Assembly (NCBI GenBank): GCA_019347595.1
Contig: JAHWLA010000105.1
Span: 1 to 9,002 of the forward strand
Source: Actinomycetota bacterium
GTDB lineage: Bacteria; Actinomycetota; Acidimicrobiia; Acidimicrobiales; JAHWLA01
Direction of reading: 5' to 3'
Length of the DNA: 9,002 nt
Part shown: piece by piece, positions 1-5,462 of the stretch
Layout of the letters: every line of letters starts with the position of its first letter
Numbering within the stretch: the first letter of the stretch is position 1
The notes under the pieces: model-generated
What the model was told of the DNA's origin: nothing
Database searches by the model: none
What the model saw: only the letters and a program-made list of their open reading frames with translations
Translations under genes and position numbers: made by a program

Positions 1-640
1 GGTGGGGCGGGCCGGCGACACCACGCCGGTGGACCGCGCCGCCCGCGGGGTGGCCCACGGGATTGTGGCCGCCGTCCTCACCCTGCTGCTGGCGTTCACG
101 CTGCTGCTCGACGGGCCGCGGCTGCGGGCGGGCGCCGGACGCGCCGGCCCCGTCGAGCACCGACGCCAGGCCGACAAGGTGGCTGCCCTCGCCTATCGGG
201 TCGTGGGCCGCTACGTGGCCGGGTCGTTGTTCGTGGCGGGCATCGCGGGTGTCACGGTGCTCGTCGTCGGGCTGCTCCTCGGCGTGCCGCTCACGCCGCT
301 GGCGGCCATGTGGGTGGCGCTTTGGGATCTCGTCCCCCAAATCGGCGGAGCCGCCGGGGGTATCCCCTTCGTGCTGCTCGGGTTCACGCAGGGCCTGCCC
401 ACAGGGCTGGCGTGCGCGGTGTTCTTCGTCGTCTACCTCCAGATCGAGAACCACGTCCTCCAGCCGCTGCTGGTGGGGCAGGCGGTGAAGCTGTCGCCGC
501 CCGCCACCATGACCGCCGCCCTTATCGGCGTCTCGGCAGGCGGGGTGGTAGGCGCCTTGCTGGCGGTCCCGTTGGTGGGGGCGGCCAAGGCGGTCTATGT
601 CGAGCTACGACGGCCGCCTGGCTACGGTTCCCCGTTGTGA
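1..640 (+). CDS. AI-2E family (PerM-like) membrane transporter, C-terminal part
   Basis: This is the 3' end of a polytopic membrane protein; the gene begins before the window, and the reading frame is open from base 2. About 212 residues are visible, roughly the last 60 percent of a typical AI-2E family protein of about 350 residues. Hydrophobic segments run through the piece: one near its start (GIVAAVLTLLLAFTLLL), then a cluster including VTVLVVGLLLGVPLTPLAAM. The family's C-terminal signature is visible as PQIGG, then YLQIENHVLQPLLVG, then a glycine-rich segment ending GALLAVPLVGAAKAVY. Family members are proposed exporters of small molecules or ions, and the substrate cannot be read from sequence. 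The stop TGA (638-640) overlaps the GTG start of the next gene, so the two are probably co-transcribed and translationally coupled. Family assignment is firm; function is not. Confidence 0.88.
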   Translation, partial: VGRAGDTTPVDRAARGVAHGIVAAVLTLLLAFTLLLDGPRLRAGAGRAGPVEHRRQADKVAALAYRVVGRYVAGSLFVAGIAGVTVLVVGLLLGVPLTPLAAMWVALWDLVPQIGGAAGGIPFVLLGFTQGLPTGLACAVFFVVYLQIENHVLQPLLVGQAVKLSPPATMTAALIGVSAGGVVGALLAVPLVGAAKAVYVELRRPPGYGSPL

Positions 641-1836
641 TCGAGCGGGAGTGGGTCGACAACGACGAACGTTTCGAAGCCGTGGTGGCCGAGGCCATGG
701 CGGCCGACGCCTACGCCGTCGACACCGAGTTCCACCGCGAGCGCACCTACTACCCGCACCTCGCCCTGCTCCAGTTGGCGTGGCCGGGCGGGCTGGTGCT
801 CGTCGACCCCGCGGCCGTGGACCTGGCGCCGTTGGCCCGCCTCTTGCAGGGGCCGGGCTTGGCCGTGCTGCACGCGGCCGATCAGGACCTCGAGGTGCTC
901 GACCGGGCGTGCGGGGCGGTGCCGACCCGGTTGTTCGACACGCAGTTGGCCGCGGGGTTTCTCGGCATGTCCTCGCCGTCGCTGGTCAACCTGGTGGAAC
1001 GGCTGCTGGGCACCCGTCTTCCCAAGGGGGACCGCCTCACCGACTGGACCCGTCGGCCGCTGACCGACGAACAGCAGGCGTACGCGGCGTCCGACGTCGT
1101 CCACCTCATCGAGCTGCGCGACCTCATAGCGGAGCAGCTCGCGGCGCGGGGTCGGCTGGCCTGGGCCGAGCAGGAGTGCGAGGCGCTGCTGCGCCGCTCG
1201 CGAGCGCCTCAGGACCCGACGACGGCCTGGTGGCGCATCAAGGAGAGCAGGCAGCTCCGAGGCAAGGCGCGCGGGATCGCCCAGGAGCTGGCAGCCTGGC
1301 GGGAGCGGCGGGCGGCCGACCTCGATATCCCGCCCCGCTTCGTGCTGCCCGACATGGCGCTGGCGTCCATTGCCCAGCGCCCGCCCCGCAACGCCGCCGA
1401 CCTGGCGGGCGTGCGGGGGCTCGAGGGCCGGCACGTGAAGGGCGAGACCGGCGAGGCGATCCTGGGTGCCGTGCGGCGGGGCAGCGAGCTGCCGCAGTCG
1501 CAGGTGCGCCTGCCGCCGAGCGACGACCTCGATCGCACGCTGCGCCCGGCGGTCACGCTGGTGTCGGCCTGGGTGGCGCAGCTGTCGGGCGACCTCGACA
1601 TCGACGCCACGCTGCTGGCAACCCGCTCCGACCTCCACGCCTTCCTGCGGGGCGACGAGGGGGCGCGGCTGGCGACAGGATGGCGCCACGAGCTGGTGGG
1701 AACGCCCGTCGAGCATCTGGTGAAGGGCTACGCGGCGTTGGCCTTCGACGGCCGCGGCGGGCTGCTGCTGGAGAAGCGGTCCTACTCGCCGGTCGACAGC
1801 AGCAAGGCGTTCGAGCCGGAGATCGAGCCCTCGTAA
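637..1836 (+). CDS. rnd: Ribonuclease D (DEDDy 3'-5' exoribonuclease with HRDC domain)
   Basis: This is a 399-residue RNase D, a 3'-5' exoribonuclease of the DEDDy family that trims tRNA and other stable RNA in the cytoplasm. The catalytic residues are in place: Exo I VDTEFHRE (D29, E31), Exo II HAADQDLEVL (D84) and Exo III YAASD (Y149, D153). An HRDC domain follows at about residues 198-283, opening with AWWRIKESRQLRG. A C-terminal helical region ends in GWRHELVG and EKRS. The frame is open further upstream, but that stretch is antisense-like filler over the transporter gene. GTG 637 is chosen because it forms a GTGA overlap with the transporter stop and places Exo I at the usual distance from the N-terminus. 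The last roughly 15 codons lie over the 3' end of the opposite-strand glucosidase gene and look like an extension past the family's normal end. Confidence 0.93.
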   Translation: MIEREWVDNDERFEAVVAEAMAADAYAVDTEFHRERTYYPHLALLQLAWPGGLVLVDPAAVDLAPLARLLQGPGLAVLHAADQDLEVLDRACGAVPTRLFDTQLAAGFLGMSSPSLVNLVERLLGTRLPKGDRLTDWTRRPLTDEQQAYAASDVVHLIELRDLIAEQLAARGRLAWAEQECEALLRRSRAPQDPTTAWWRIKESRQLRGKARGIAQELAAWRERRAADLDIPPRFVLPDMALASIAQRPPRNAADLAGVRGLEGRHVKGETGEAILGAVRRGSELPQSQVRLPPSDDLDRTLRPAVTLVSAWVAQLSGDLDIDATLLATRSDLHAFLRGDEGARLATGWRHELVGTPVEHLVKGYAALAFDGRGGLLLEKRSYSPVDSSKAFEPEIEPS

Positions 1837-3302
1837 GCCCCGGTGGCGGTGGGATCGGCAGCCTCGACGTCGATGCGCCACCGACCGTCGAGCGGGACGG
1901 TCGCGGCGGCGTCGCCGAAGTTCACGATGACCACGCGGCGGTCGGCGCCGTCCTGGCTGCGTCGTTCGTAGGCGAGCACGCCGTCGGGGGCGTCGAGGGC
2001 GCGCCACGTCCCTGTCCGGAGCGCGGGTGAGCCTCGACGGACGGCCAGCAGACGGCGGTAGAGGTGGAGGATCGACCCCTCGTCGGTCCGCAGCGTGGCG
2101 ACGTTGCGCGTGTCGGCGCCGGCCGGGAACGGCAGCCACGGCTCGCCGTCGGGCCAGCCGTGGTCGGCGCTGCCGTCCCACGGGATGGGCGCCCGGCACC
2201 CGTCGCGCCCGCCGGGGTCGACGACGCGGTCGGCCGGTACCTCGGCATCCTCCAGGCCGAGCTCGTCGCCCTGGTAGACGAACGGCGTGCCCCGCAGGGT
2301 GAGCAGCAGGACGGCAGCAGCGCGGGCGCAAGCCTCGGAGCCGTAGCGCGTGCAGTGGCGGACGTTGTCGTGGTTGGAGAGCACCCACGTGGGCCACCCG
2401 CCCACGGCATTGTGCTCGGCCTCCGCTCGCTCGATCTGGCGGCGCCACTTGCCCGCGTCCCATGCGGTGTAGAGGGGCGGGAAGTTGAAGGCGAGATGCA
2501 GCTCGTCGCCGTCGCCGTAGTAGGCCACCACCTTGCGGGTGTCGAGCAGGTACACCTCGCCGACGAGCACGCGGTCGCCGTCGTAGCTGTCGGCCAGCGC
2601 CCGCATGCGGCGGATGAACGGGTGGGTGCGGGGATCGTCGTTGACGGTGGCGTGGGGGAGGCCGCCGACCTCGGGCGGGTCGTCGGGTAGGGCCGGGTCC
2701 TTGCCGATGCCGTGCACCACGTCGATGCGGAAGCCGTCGACCCCGCGGTCGAGCCAGAAGCGCATGACGTCGTGCATGGCCGCTTCGACCTCGGGGTTGG
2801 CCCAGTCGAGGTCGGGCTGCTGGGGCAGGAACAGATGGAGGTACCACTGGCCCGACGCCTCGTCCCACGTCCACGCCGGGTAGTCGCCGAAGGCGGCCCG
2901 CCAGTTGTTCGGAGGTGTGTCGGGTGCGCCGTCCCTGCGGATGTACCAGTCGCGCTTGGCCGGGTCGCGGAACCAGGGGTGCTGGTCGCTGGTGTGGTTG
3001 GGGACGAGGTCGACGAGCACGCGGATGCCGCGTGCGTGAGCGTCGGCCAGCAGGGCGTCGAAGTCGTCGAGGGTGCCGAACAGGGGGTCGACGTCGGTGT
3101 GGTCGGCCACGTCGTAGCCGAAATCGGCCATGGGGGAGCGGTAGAAGGGCGACAGCCACACGGCGTCGACCCCCAGCTCGGCCAGGTGGTCCAGACGGCG
3201 GCGGAGGCCGATCAGGTCGCCGACGCCGTCACCGTTCCCGTCGGCGAAAGAGCGGGGGTACACCTGGTAGACGACCGCCGTCTGCCACCAGGGAACGGTC
3301 AG
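1782..3302 (-). CDS. GH13 family alpha-glucosidase / alpha-amylase-type glycosidase, probable CTG start
   Basis: This retaining alpha-glucosidase of glycoside hydrolase family 13 is probably cytosolic, as no signal peptide is seen; it would act on malto- or isomalto-oligosaccharides, trehalose or sucrose. Conserved regions are present, numbered from GTG 3263: DLVPNHTS (N89, H90), the QPDLDW motif of oligo-1,6-glucosidase-like enzymes (149-154), GFRIDVVH with nucleophile D181, VLVGEVY with acid/base E236, and VLSNHDN with D299. The only standard start, GTG 3263, begins at MYPRSFAD and would remove the first barrel strand, which the same frame encodes upstream as WWQTAVVYQVYPRSF. No ATG, GTG or TTG lies between that sequence and the in-frame TGA further upstream. 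A CTG at 3302-3300 gives a family-typical MTVPWWQTAVVYQ start (506 residues) and forms a CTGA overlap with a small upstream ORF. The start is inference; the family is certain. Confidence 0.9.
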   Translation of the reverse strand: MTVPWWQTAVVYQVYPRSFADGNGDGVGDLIGLRRRLDHLAELGVDAVWLSPFYRSPMADFGYDVADHTDVDPLFGTLDDFDALLADAHARGIRVLVDLVPNHTSDQHPWFRDPAKRDWYIRRDGAPDTPPNNWRAAFGDYPAWTWDEASGQWYLHLFLPQQPDLDWANPEVEAAMHDVMRFWLDRGVDGFRIDVVHGIGKDPALPDDPPEVGGLPHATVNDDPRTHPFIRRMRALADSYDGDRVLVGEVYLLDTRKVVAYYGDGDELHLAFNFPPLYTAWDAGKWRRQIERAEAEHNAVGGWPTWVLSNHDNVRHCTRYGSEACARAAAVLLLTLRGTPFVYQGDELGLEDAEVPADRVVDPGGRDGCRAPIPWDGSADHGWPDGEPWLPFPAGADTRNVATLRTDEGSILHLYRRLLAVRRGSPALRTGTWRALDAPDGVLAYERRSQDGADRRVVIVNFGDAAATVPLDGRWRIDVEAADPTATGAYEGSISGSNALLLSTGE

Positions 3303-3454
3303 CGCTTGCGCCAGAAGAACGGCGTCAGATTCGTCTCAGGGACCATGGGGTCCGGGAGTGTGGGTCGAGGACGCGGCTTCCGGGGCGGTTCGGGCCCGGC
3401 TTGCGCCTGCTCGGTTGGACTGGCTGCCCGTCTGCGGAACGATCGCAAGACCAT
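3299..3454 (-). CDS. Small basic, proline-rich ORF (51 aa) coupled to the glucosidase
   Basis: I do not recognise this protein. It is 51 residues long and starts MVLRSFRRRA. Its middle is proline- and arginine-rich and likely disordered (PEPPRKPRPRP), and it ends TNLTPFFWRKR. No membrane segment or signal peptide is evident. The start is well supported: a near-perfect Shine-Dalgarno sequence, GGGGAGG, sits 8 bases before the ATG. The open frame extends 11 codons upstream to an ATG at 3487, but that start lacks such a site. The ATG lies 2 bases after the stop of another small ORF, and the TGA stop overlaps the probable CTG start of the glucosidase (CTGA). It could be a genuine small protein or a translated leader that delivers ribosomes to the glucosidase start. 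Composition alone does not prove coding. Confidence 0.5.
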   Translation of the reverse strand: MVLRSFRRRAASPTEQAQAGPEPPRKPRPRPTLPDPMVPETNLTPFFWRKR

Positions 3455-3456
3455 CG

Positions 3457-3606
3457 TCAGATCCTCCCCTGAAGGTCGACCAGCCACGCCGCCATCTCAC
3501 AGACCAAGAGTAGACAGTTCACCTGCACGGCGACCGCGAGGCGATCCAGGCCATCTGTGTTGGCCTGGTAGTGACGCTCGAAATGAAGAGCGAGCTCGCG
3601 GTGCAT
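3457..3606 (-). CDS. Small hypothetical ORF (49 aa), possible first gene of the glucosidase operon
   Basis: I do not recognise this protein. The frame encodes 49 residues from ATG 3606, or 52 from GTG 3615. It starts MHRELALHFERHYQ and has a long, mostly helical-looking second half with a hydrophobic stretch (VNCLLLVCEMAAWLVDL). It ends 2 bases before the ATG of the 51-codon ORF, and its last codons contain that gene's ribosome binding site, an arrangement typical of an operon. Third positions are mostly G or C but less biased than in the flanking genes. Its own ribosome binding site is weak (GGTGG before the ATG). It could be a real small protein, the last part of a decayed gene (the frame stays open for about 45 codons further upstream without a standard start codon), or chance. 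Confidence is modest. Confidence 0.35.
   Translation of the reverse strand: MHRELALHFERHYQANTDGLDRLAVAVQVNCLLLVCEMAAWLVDLQGRI
3463..3469 (-). promoter_or_regulatory. Strong ribosome binding site (GGGGAGG) of the 51-aa ORF
   Basis: On the minus strand GGGGAGG lies 8 bases before ATG 3454. It decides the start of the 51-codon ORF and is the only strong Shine-Dalgarno sequence in front of the glucosidase; none is visible just before either CTG 3302 or GTG 3263. It lies within the last codons of the preceding 49-codon ORF. Confidence 0.6.
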
Positions 3607-3749
3607 GTCGTCCACCGTCGTTGGTGTTCCCGCTCGACGTAATCGATGATGAGGCGACCGGCACTGGTCACTGAGGCCCAGCTTCGGCGGGGCGTGAGCA
3701 CGTAGAGCGAGAGCCCGATCCCGTGGAACTGGAATGATATGAGATTACC

Positions 3750-3980
3750 TCAACCGCCGTCCGGCTTCGGCCGGAGATCCACCCGCAGCGTGAGGATGCC
3801 GTCATCGAGGCTGGCCTCGGCGTCGGCGAGCATGGCGTAGTCCATGTAGTCGAGCCGGGCCTGCTCGATGAAGCGCTTGCGGTCCTCGCCCTCCAGGGGC
3901 GGGACACCGCGGCTGCGGACCGCCTTGGCCCGGTCCCGGAAGCGCTGGATCATGGCGTCCACATCGAGGTCCTCGGCCAT
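3750..3980 (-). CDS. Small conserved-type actinobacterial protein of unknown function (76 aa)
   Basis: The product is a 76-residue soluble, charged protein starting MAEDLDVDAMIQRFRDRAKA. A middle PPLEGEDRKRFIEQA is followed by DYMDYAMLADAEASLDDGILTLRVDLRP, where the last part reads as a short beta strand. I recall similar short proteins in actinobacterial genomes but know no function. ATG 3980 is chosen over an open extension to 4118, because the extension is an Arg/Ser/Pro-rich, non-protein-like stretch covering the divergent gene's start, and because a G-rich GGGGG lies 1-2 bases before the ATG. A TAGGGT at 3993-3988 could be a -10 element giving an almost leaderless transcript. The gene is transcribed divergently from the zinc-ribbon gene; no neighbour suggests a role. 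Confidence 0.75.
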   Translation of the reverse strand: MAEDLDVDAMIQRFRDRAKAVRSRGVPPLEGEDRKRFIEQARLDYMDYAMLADAEASLDDGILTLRVDLRPKPDGG

Positions 3981-3987
3981 GCCCCCG

Positions 3988-3993
3988 ACCCTA
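3988..3993 (-). promoter_or_regulatory. Candidate -10 element (TAGGGT) for the 76-aa gene
   Basis: TAGGGT on the minus strand fits the actinobacterial TAnnnT -10 pattern. Transcription would begin about at the ATG, giving a leaderless or nearly leaderless mRNA. No clear -35 is seen. This is a single short match. Confidence 0.25.
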
Positions 3994-4027
3994 GCCAAGC
4001 TCGCTCCGCGCACCCGACGGACCCCAC

Positions 4028-4033
4028 TACACT
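4028..4033 (+). promoter_or_regulatory. Candidate -10 element (TACACT) for the zinc-ribbon gene
   Basis: TACACT matches TAnnnT and lies 42 bases before GTG 4076, leaving a leader of about 35 bases that contains the GGGGAG ribosome binding site. No convincing -35 hexamer is present 16-18 bases upstream. It sits in the gap between two divergent genes, where a promoter is expected. Confidence 0.3.
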
Positions 4034-4063
4034 GAGGGCTTCGCACCGGATCTCGGAACCCCC

Positions 4064-4069
4064 GGGGAG
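4064..4069 (+). promoter_or_regulatory. Ribosome binding site (GGGGAG) that sets the GTG 4076 start
   Basis: GGGGAG lies 6 bases upstream of GTG 4076. It supports reading the short zinc-ribbon ORF as a gene even though it is only 59 codons long. Confidence 0.55.
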
Positions 4070-4075
4070 CTGCTC

Positions 4076-4255
4076 GTGAAGAAGGGTCGGCATCGCCGCT
4101 TCGAAGAGGCCCGCGCACTCAAGCAAGTGAGCTTGGGAGAGCGCCCGACCTCGTCCGAGCCGTGCCCGGAGTGCAATGCAGCGCCGGGCGCGGACCACGC
4201 CTCGTGGTGCCTGGCGGGCGAGGAGGACGACCTCGCCTCCGCTGACGACGAGTAG
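4076..4255 (+). CDS. Small zinc-ribbon-like protein (KKGRHRR family, 59 aa)
   Basis: This 59-residue ORF starts at GTG behind a good ribosome binding site. It begins MKKGRHRRFEEARALK, a strongly basic N-terminus, continues with CPEC (C30, C33) and HASWC (H41, C45), and has an acidic tail (GEEDDLASADDE). The CxxC...HxxxC pattern looks like a single small zinc-binding knuckle. The basic head could contact nucleic acid or the ribosome; that is inference. I recognise the KKGRHRR/CPEC/WC pattern as recurring in short uncharacterised actinobacterial proteins, with no function known to me. It lies 40 bases before the secreted-protein gene on the same strand and diverges from the 76-residue gene. A longer open frame from base 4176 in another register overlaps its 3' half and is not taken as coding. 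Confidence 0.72.
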   Translation: MKKGRHRRFEEARALKQVSLGERPTSSEPCPECNAAPGADHASWCLAGEEDDLASADDE

Positions 4256-4295
4256 ACGGCCGGTCGCCGCCGTGCTGGGGGGCGTACGAACCTCG

Positions 4296-5414
4296 ATGGC
4301 GCACCGCGCCCTGGGCGTCGCCACCGCGGTGCTGTTCACGGCCGGCGTGCTGGTCGTGGTCCCCGTGGCCTCCGATGCGCGGCGACCGGTGCCGGTCTCG
4401 CCCGCCGTCGCCGCCACCGGCCTCGGCGCCCTCGACCTGGCCGGCGTGACGACCACCACGTCGAGCACCACCACGACGACGGCGCCCCCGCCGCCGCCCA
4501 CCACGGCGCCGAAGCCGACCGTGCCGCCCACCACCACGGCGCCCGCGCCCCGGGTAGCGGCGGCCTCGAAGACCCGCCTGGGCGTCCCCGCCCTCCAGCC
4601 GCCCGCCGTGCCCGCGGGCCTGGAGCCCTATCGGGGGCTGGGCACCTGGGTCGATGTCTACGACTGGAGCCACCGCTACACCAAGGGGAGGCCCGCCACC
4701 GGCGTGGGCGACGTGGACGCCATGGCCGACCGGGGCGTGCAGACGCTCTATATCCAGGCGTCGAAGTGGGACAGTGAGTCCGACATCGTCGACCCCGAGG
4801 TCCTTCAGCCCATCATCGATCGGGGGGCCGCCCGCGGCCTGCGCGTGGTGGCGTGGTACCTGCCCACCCTCACCGACCCCCAACGCGACCTCCAGCGCAT
4901 GGTCGCCATCGCCGCGCTGCGCAACGTCGACAGCCTGGGCGTCGACATCGAGGCCCGCAACGTCTCCGATGTGAACGACCGCAACCGCCGACTGGTCGAG
5001 CTCAGCGCCGCCCTGCGCCAGGCGCTGCCCGGCCGCACCATCAGCGCCATCGTGCTGCCGCCCGTGGTGCTCGAGGTCGTCAACCCGGCGTACTGGCCCA
5101 ACTTCCCGTACCGCGAGCTGGCCCCGCACTACGACGTGTGGATGACGATGGGGTACTGGACGAACCGCAAGGCCAACAGCGGCTACCGCGACGCCTACCG
5201 CTACACCAAGGAGAACGTCGACCGGCTGCGGGCCAACCTGGGCGCCGACGTGCCCGTCCACCCCATCGGGGGCCTGGGCGCCCAGACGACGCCGGCCGAC
5301 GTGGAGGCGTACCGGCAGGCGGCCATCGACACGCGCAGCATCGGCGGCAGCCTCTACGACTGGCGGACGACGGCGGCCGACTCGTGGCCGGGCATGCAAG
5401 GGTTTCGCGGGTAA
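4296..5414 (+). CDS. Secreted glycoside-hydrolase-like (TIM-barrel) protein with Thr/Pro linker
   Basis: The product is a 372-residue exported protein. An N-terminal signal peptide (MAHRALGVATAVLFTAGVLV, cleavage likely near VASDA, residue 28) is followed by a low-complexity Thr/Pro/Ala linker (about residues 52-85). The globular domain (about 110-372) alternates strands and helices as in a TIM barrel: GTWVDVYDW (116-124), VQTLYIQAS, LRVVAWYLP, SLGVDIEAR, ISAIVLPPVV, YDVWMTMGYW and PVHPIGGLG. VDIE (D217, E219) sits at a strand end where glycosidase acids are found, but I cannot name a GH family, so activity is unproven. ATG 4296 is chosen because the signal peptide starts there; GTG 4272 and ATG 4176 are in frame but add Arg-rich sequence. 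A GGGGGG run lies 13 bases upstream, rather far. The domain may act on, or merely bind, cell-wall or extracellular polysaccharide. Confidence 0.8.
   Translation: MAHRALGVATAVLFTAGVLVVVPVASDARRPVPVSPAVAATGLGALDLAGVTTTTSSTTTTTAPPPPPTTAPKPTVPPTTTAPAPRVAAASKTRLGVPALQPPAVPAGLEPYRGLGTWVDVYDWSHRYTKGRPATGVGDVDAMADRGVQTLYIQASKWDSESDIVDPEVLQPIIDRGAARGLRVVAWYLPTLTDPQRDLQRMVAIAALRNVDSLGVDIEARNVSDVNDRNRRLVELSAALRQALPGRTISAIVLPPVVLEVVNPAYWPNFPYRELAPHYDVWMTMGYWTNRKANSGYRDAYRYTKENVDRLRANLGADVPVHPIGGLGAQTTPADVEAYRQAAIDTRSIGGSLYDWRTTAADSWPGMQGFRG
4449..4550 (+). repeat. Low-complexity Thr/Pro-coding tract (ACC/ACG/CCG codons)
   Basis: In-frame runs of ACC and ACG codons followed by CCG/CCC and a repeated ACCACGGCG(C) unit encode the linker of the secreted protein. 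Such linkers keep a domain away from the cell surface and are common O-glycosylation sites in actinobacteria. The tract may vary in length between strains. Confidence 0.7.
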
Positions 5415-5462
5415 CGACTTCTCAGGCCCAAAGCGCTGGGTGACGATGTTGCGAGCACAGCC

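Noticed and set aside
310..636. Upstream extension of the RNase D frame
   Set aside because: Out-of-frame translation of the transporter gene; no domain, and the GTGA overlap provides a good start.
597..2030. 477-codon open frame on the plus strand
   Set aside because: Alternate register of the RNase D gene with Arg/Gly-rich translation; the DEDDy motifs are in the other frame.
622..3159. 845-codon open frame on the minus strand antisense to RNase D and in the wrong frame over the glucosidase
   Set aside because: Arg/Pro/His-rich translation without any family motif; it covers two genes with clear catalytic motifs and is a normal by-product of very GC-rich coding DNA.
2064..3674. Plus-strand frames of 208 and 320 codons opposite the glucosidase and its upstream small ORFs
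   Set aside because: Val/Gly/Arg-rich antisense translations with no motif; the minus-strand glucosidase explains the region up to 3302.
3519..3701. 60-codon minus-strand frame containing LIIDYVEREHQRR, briefly reminiscent of a transposase C-terminus
   Set aside because: No DDE motif, no inverted repeats or target duplication nearby, and the remaining translation is Ser/Thr/Arg filler; too weak to call a mobile-element relic.
3730..3755. Possible promoter (TTGAGG with TATCAT on the minus strand) before the small ORFs
   Set aside because: The hexamers are only 8 bases apart, so they cannot form a normal sigma-70 promoter.
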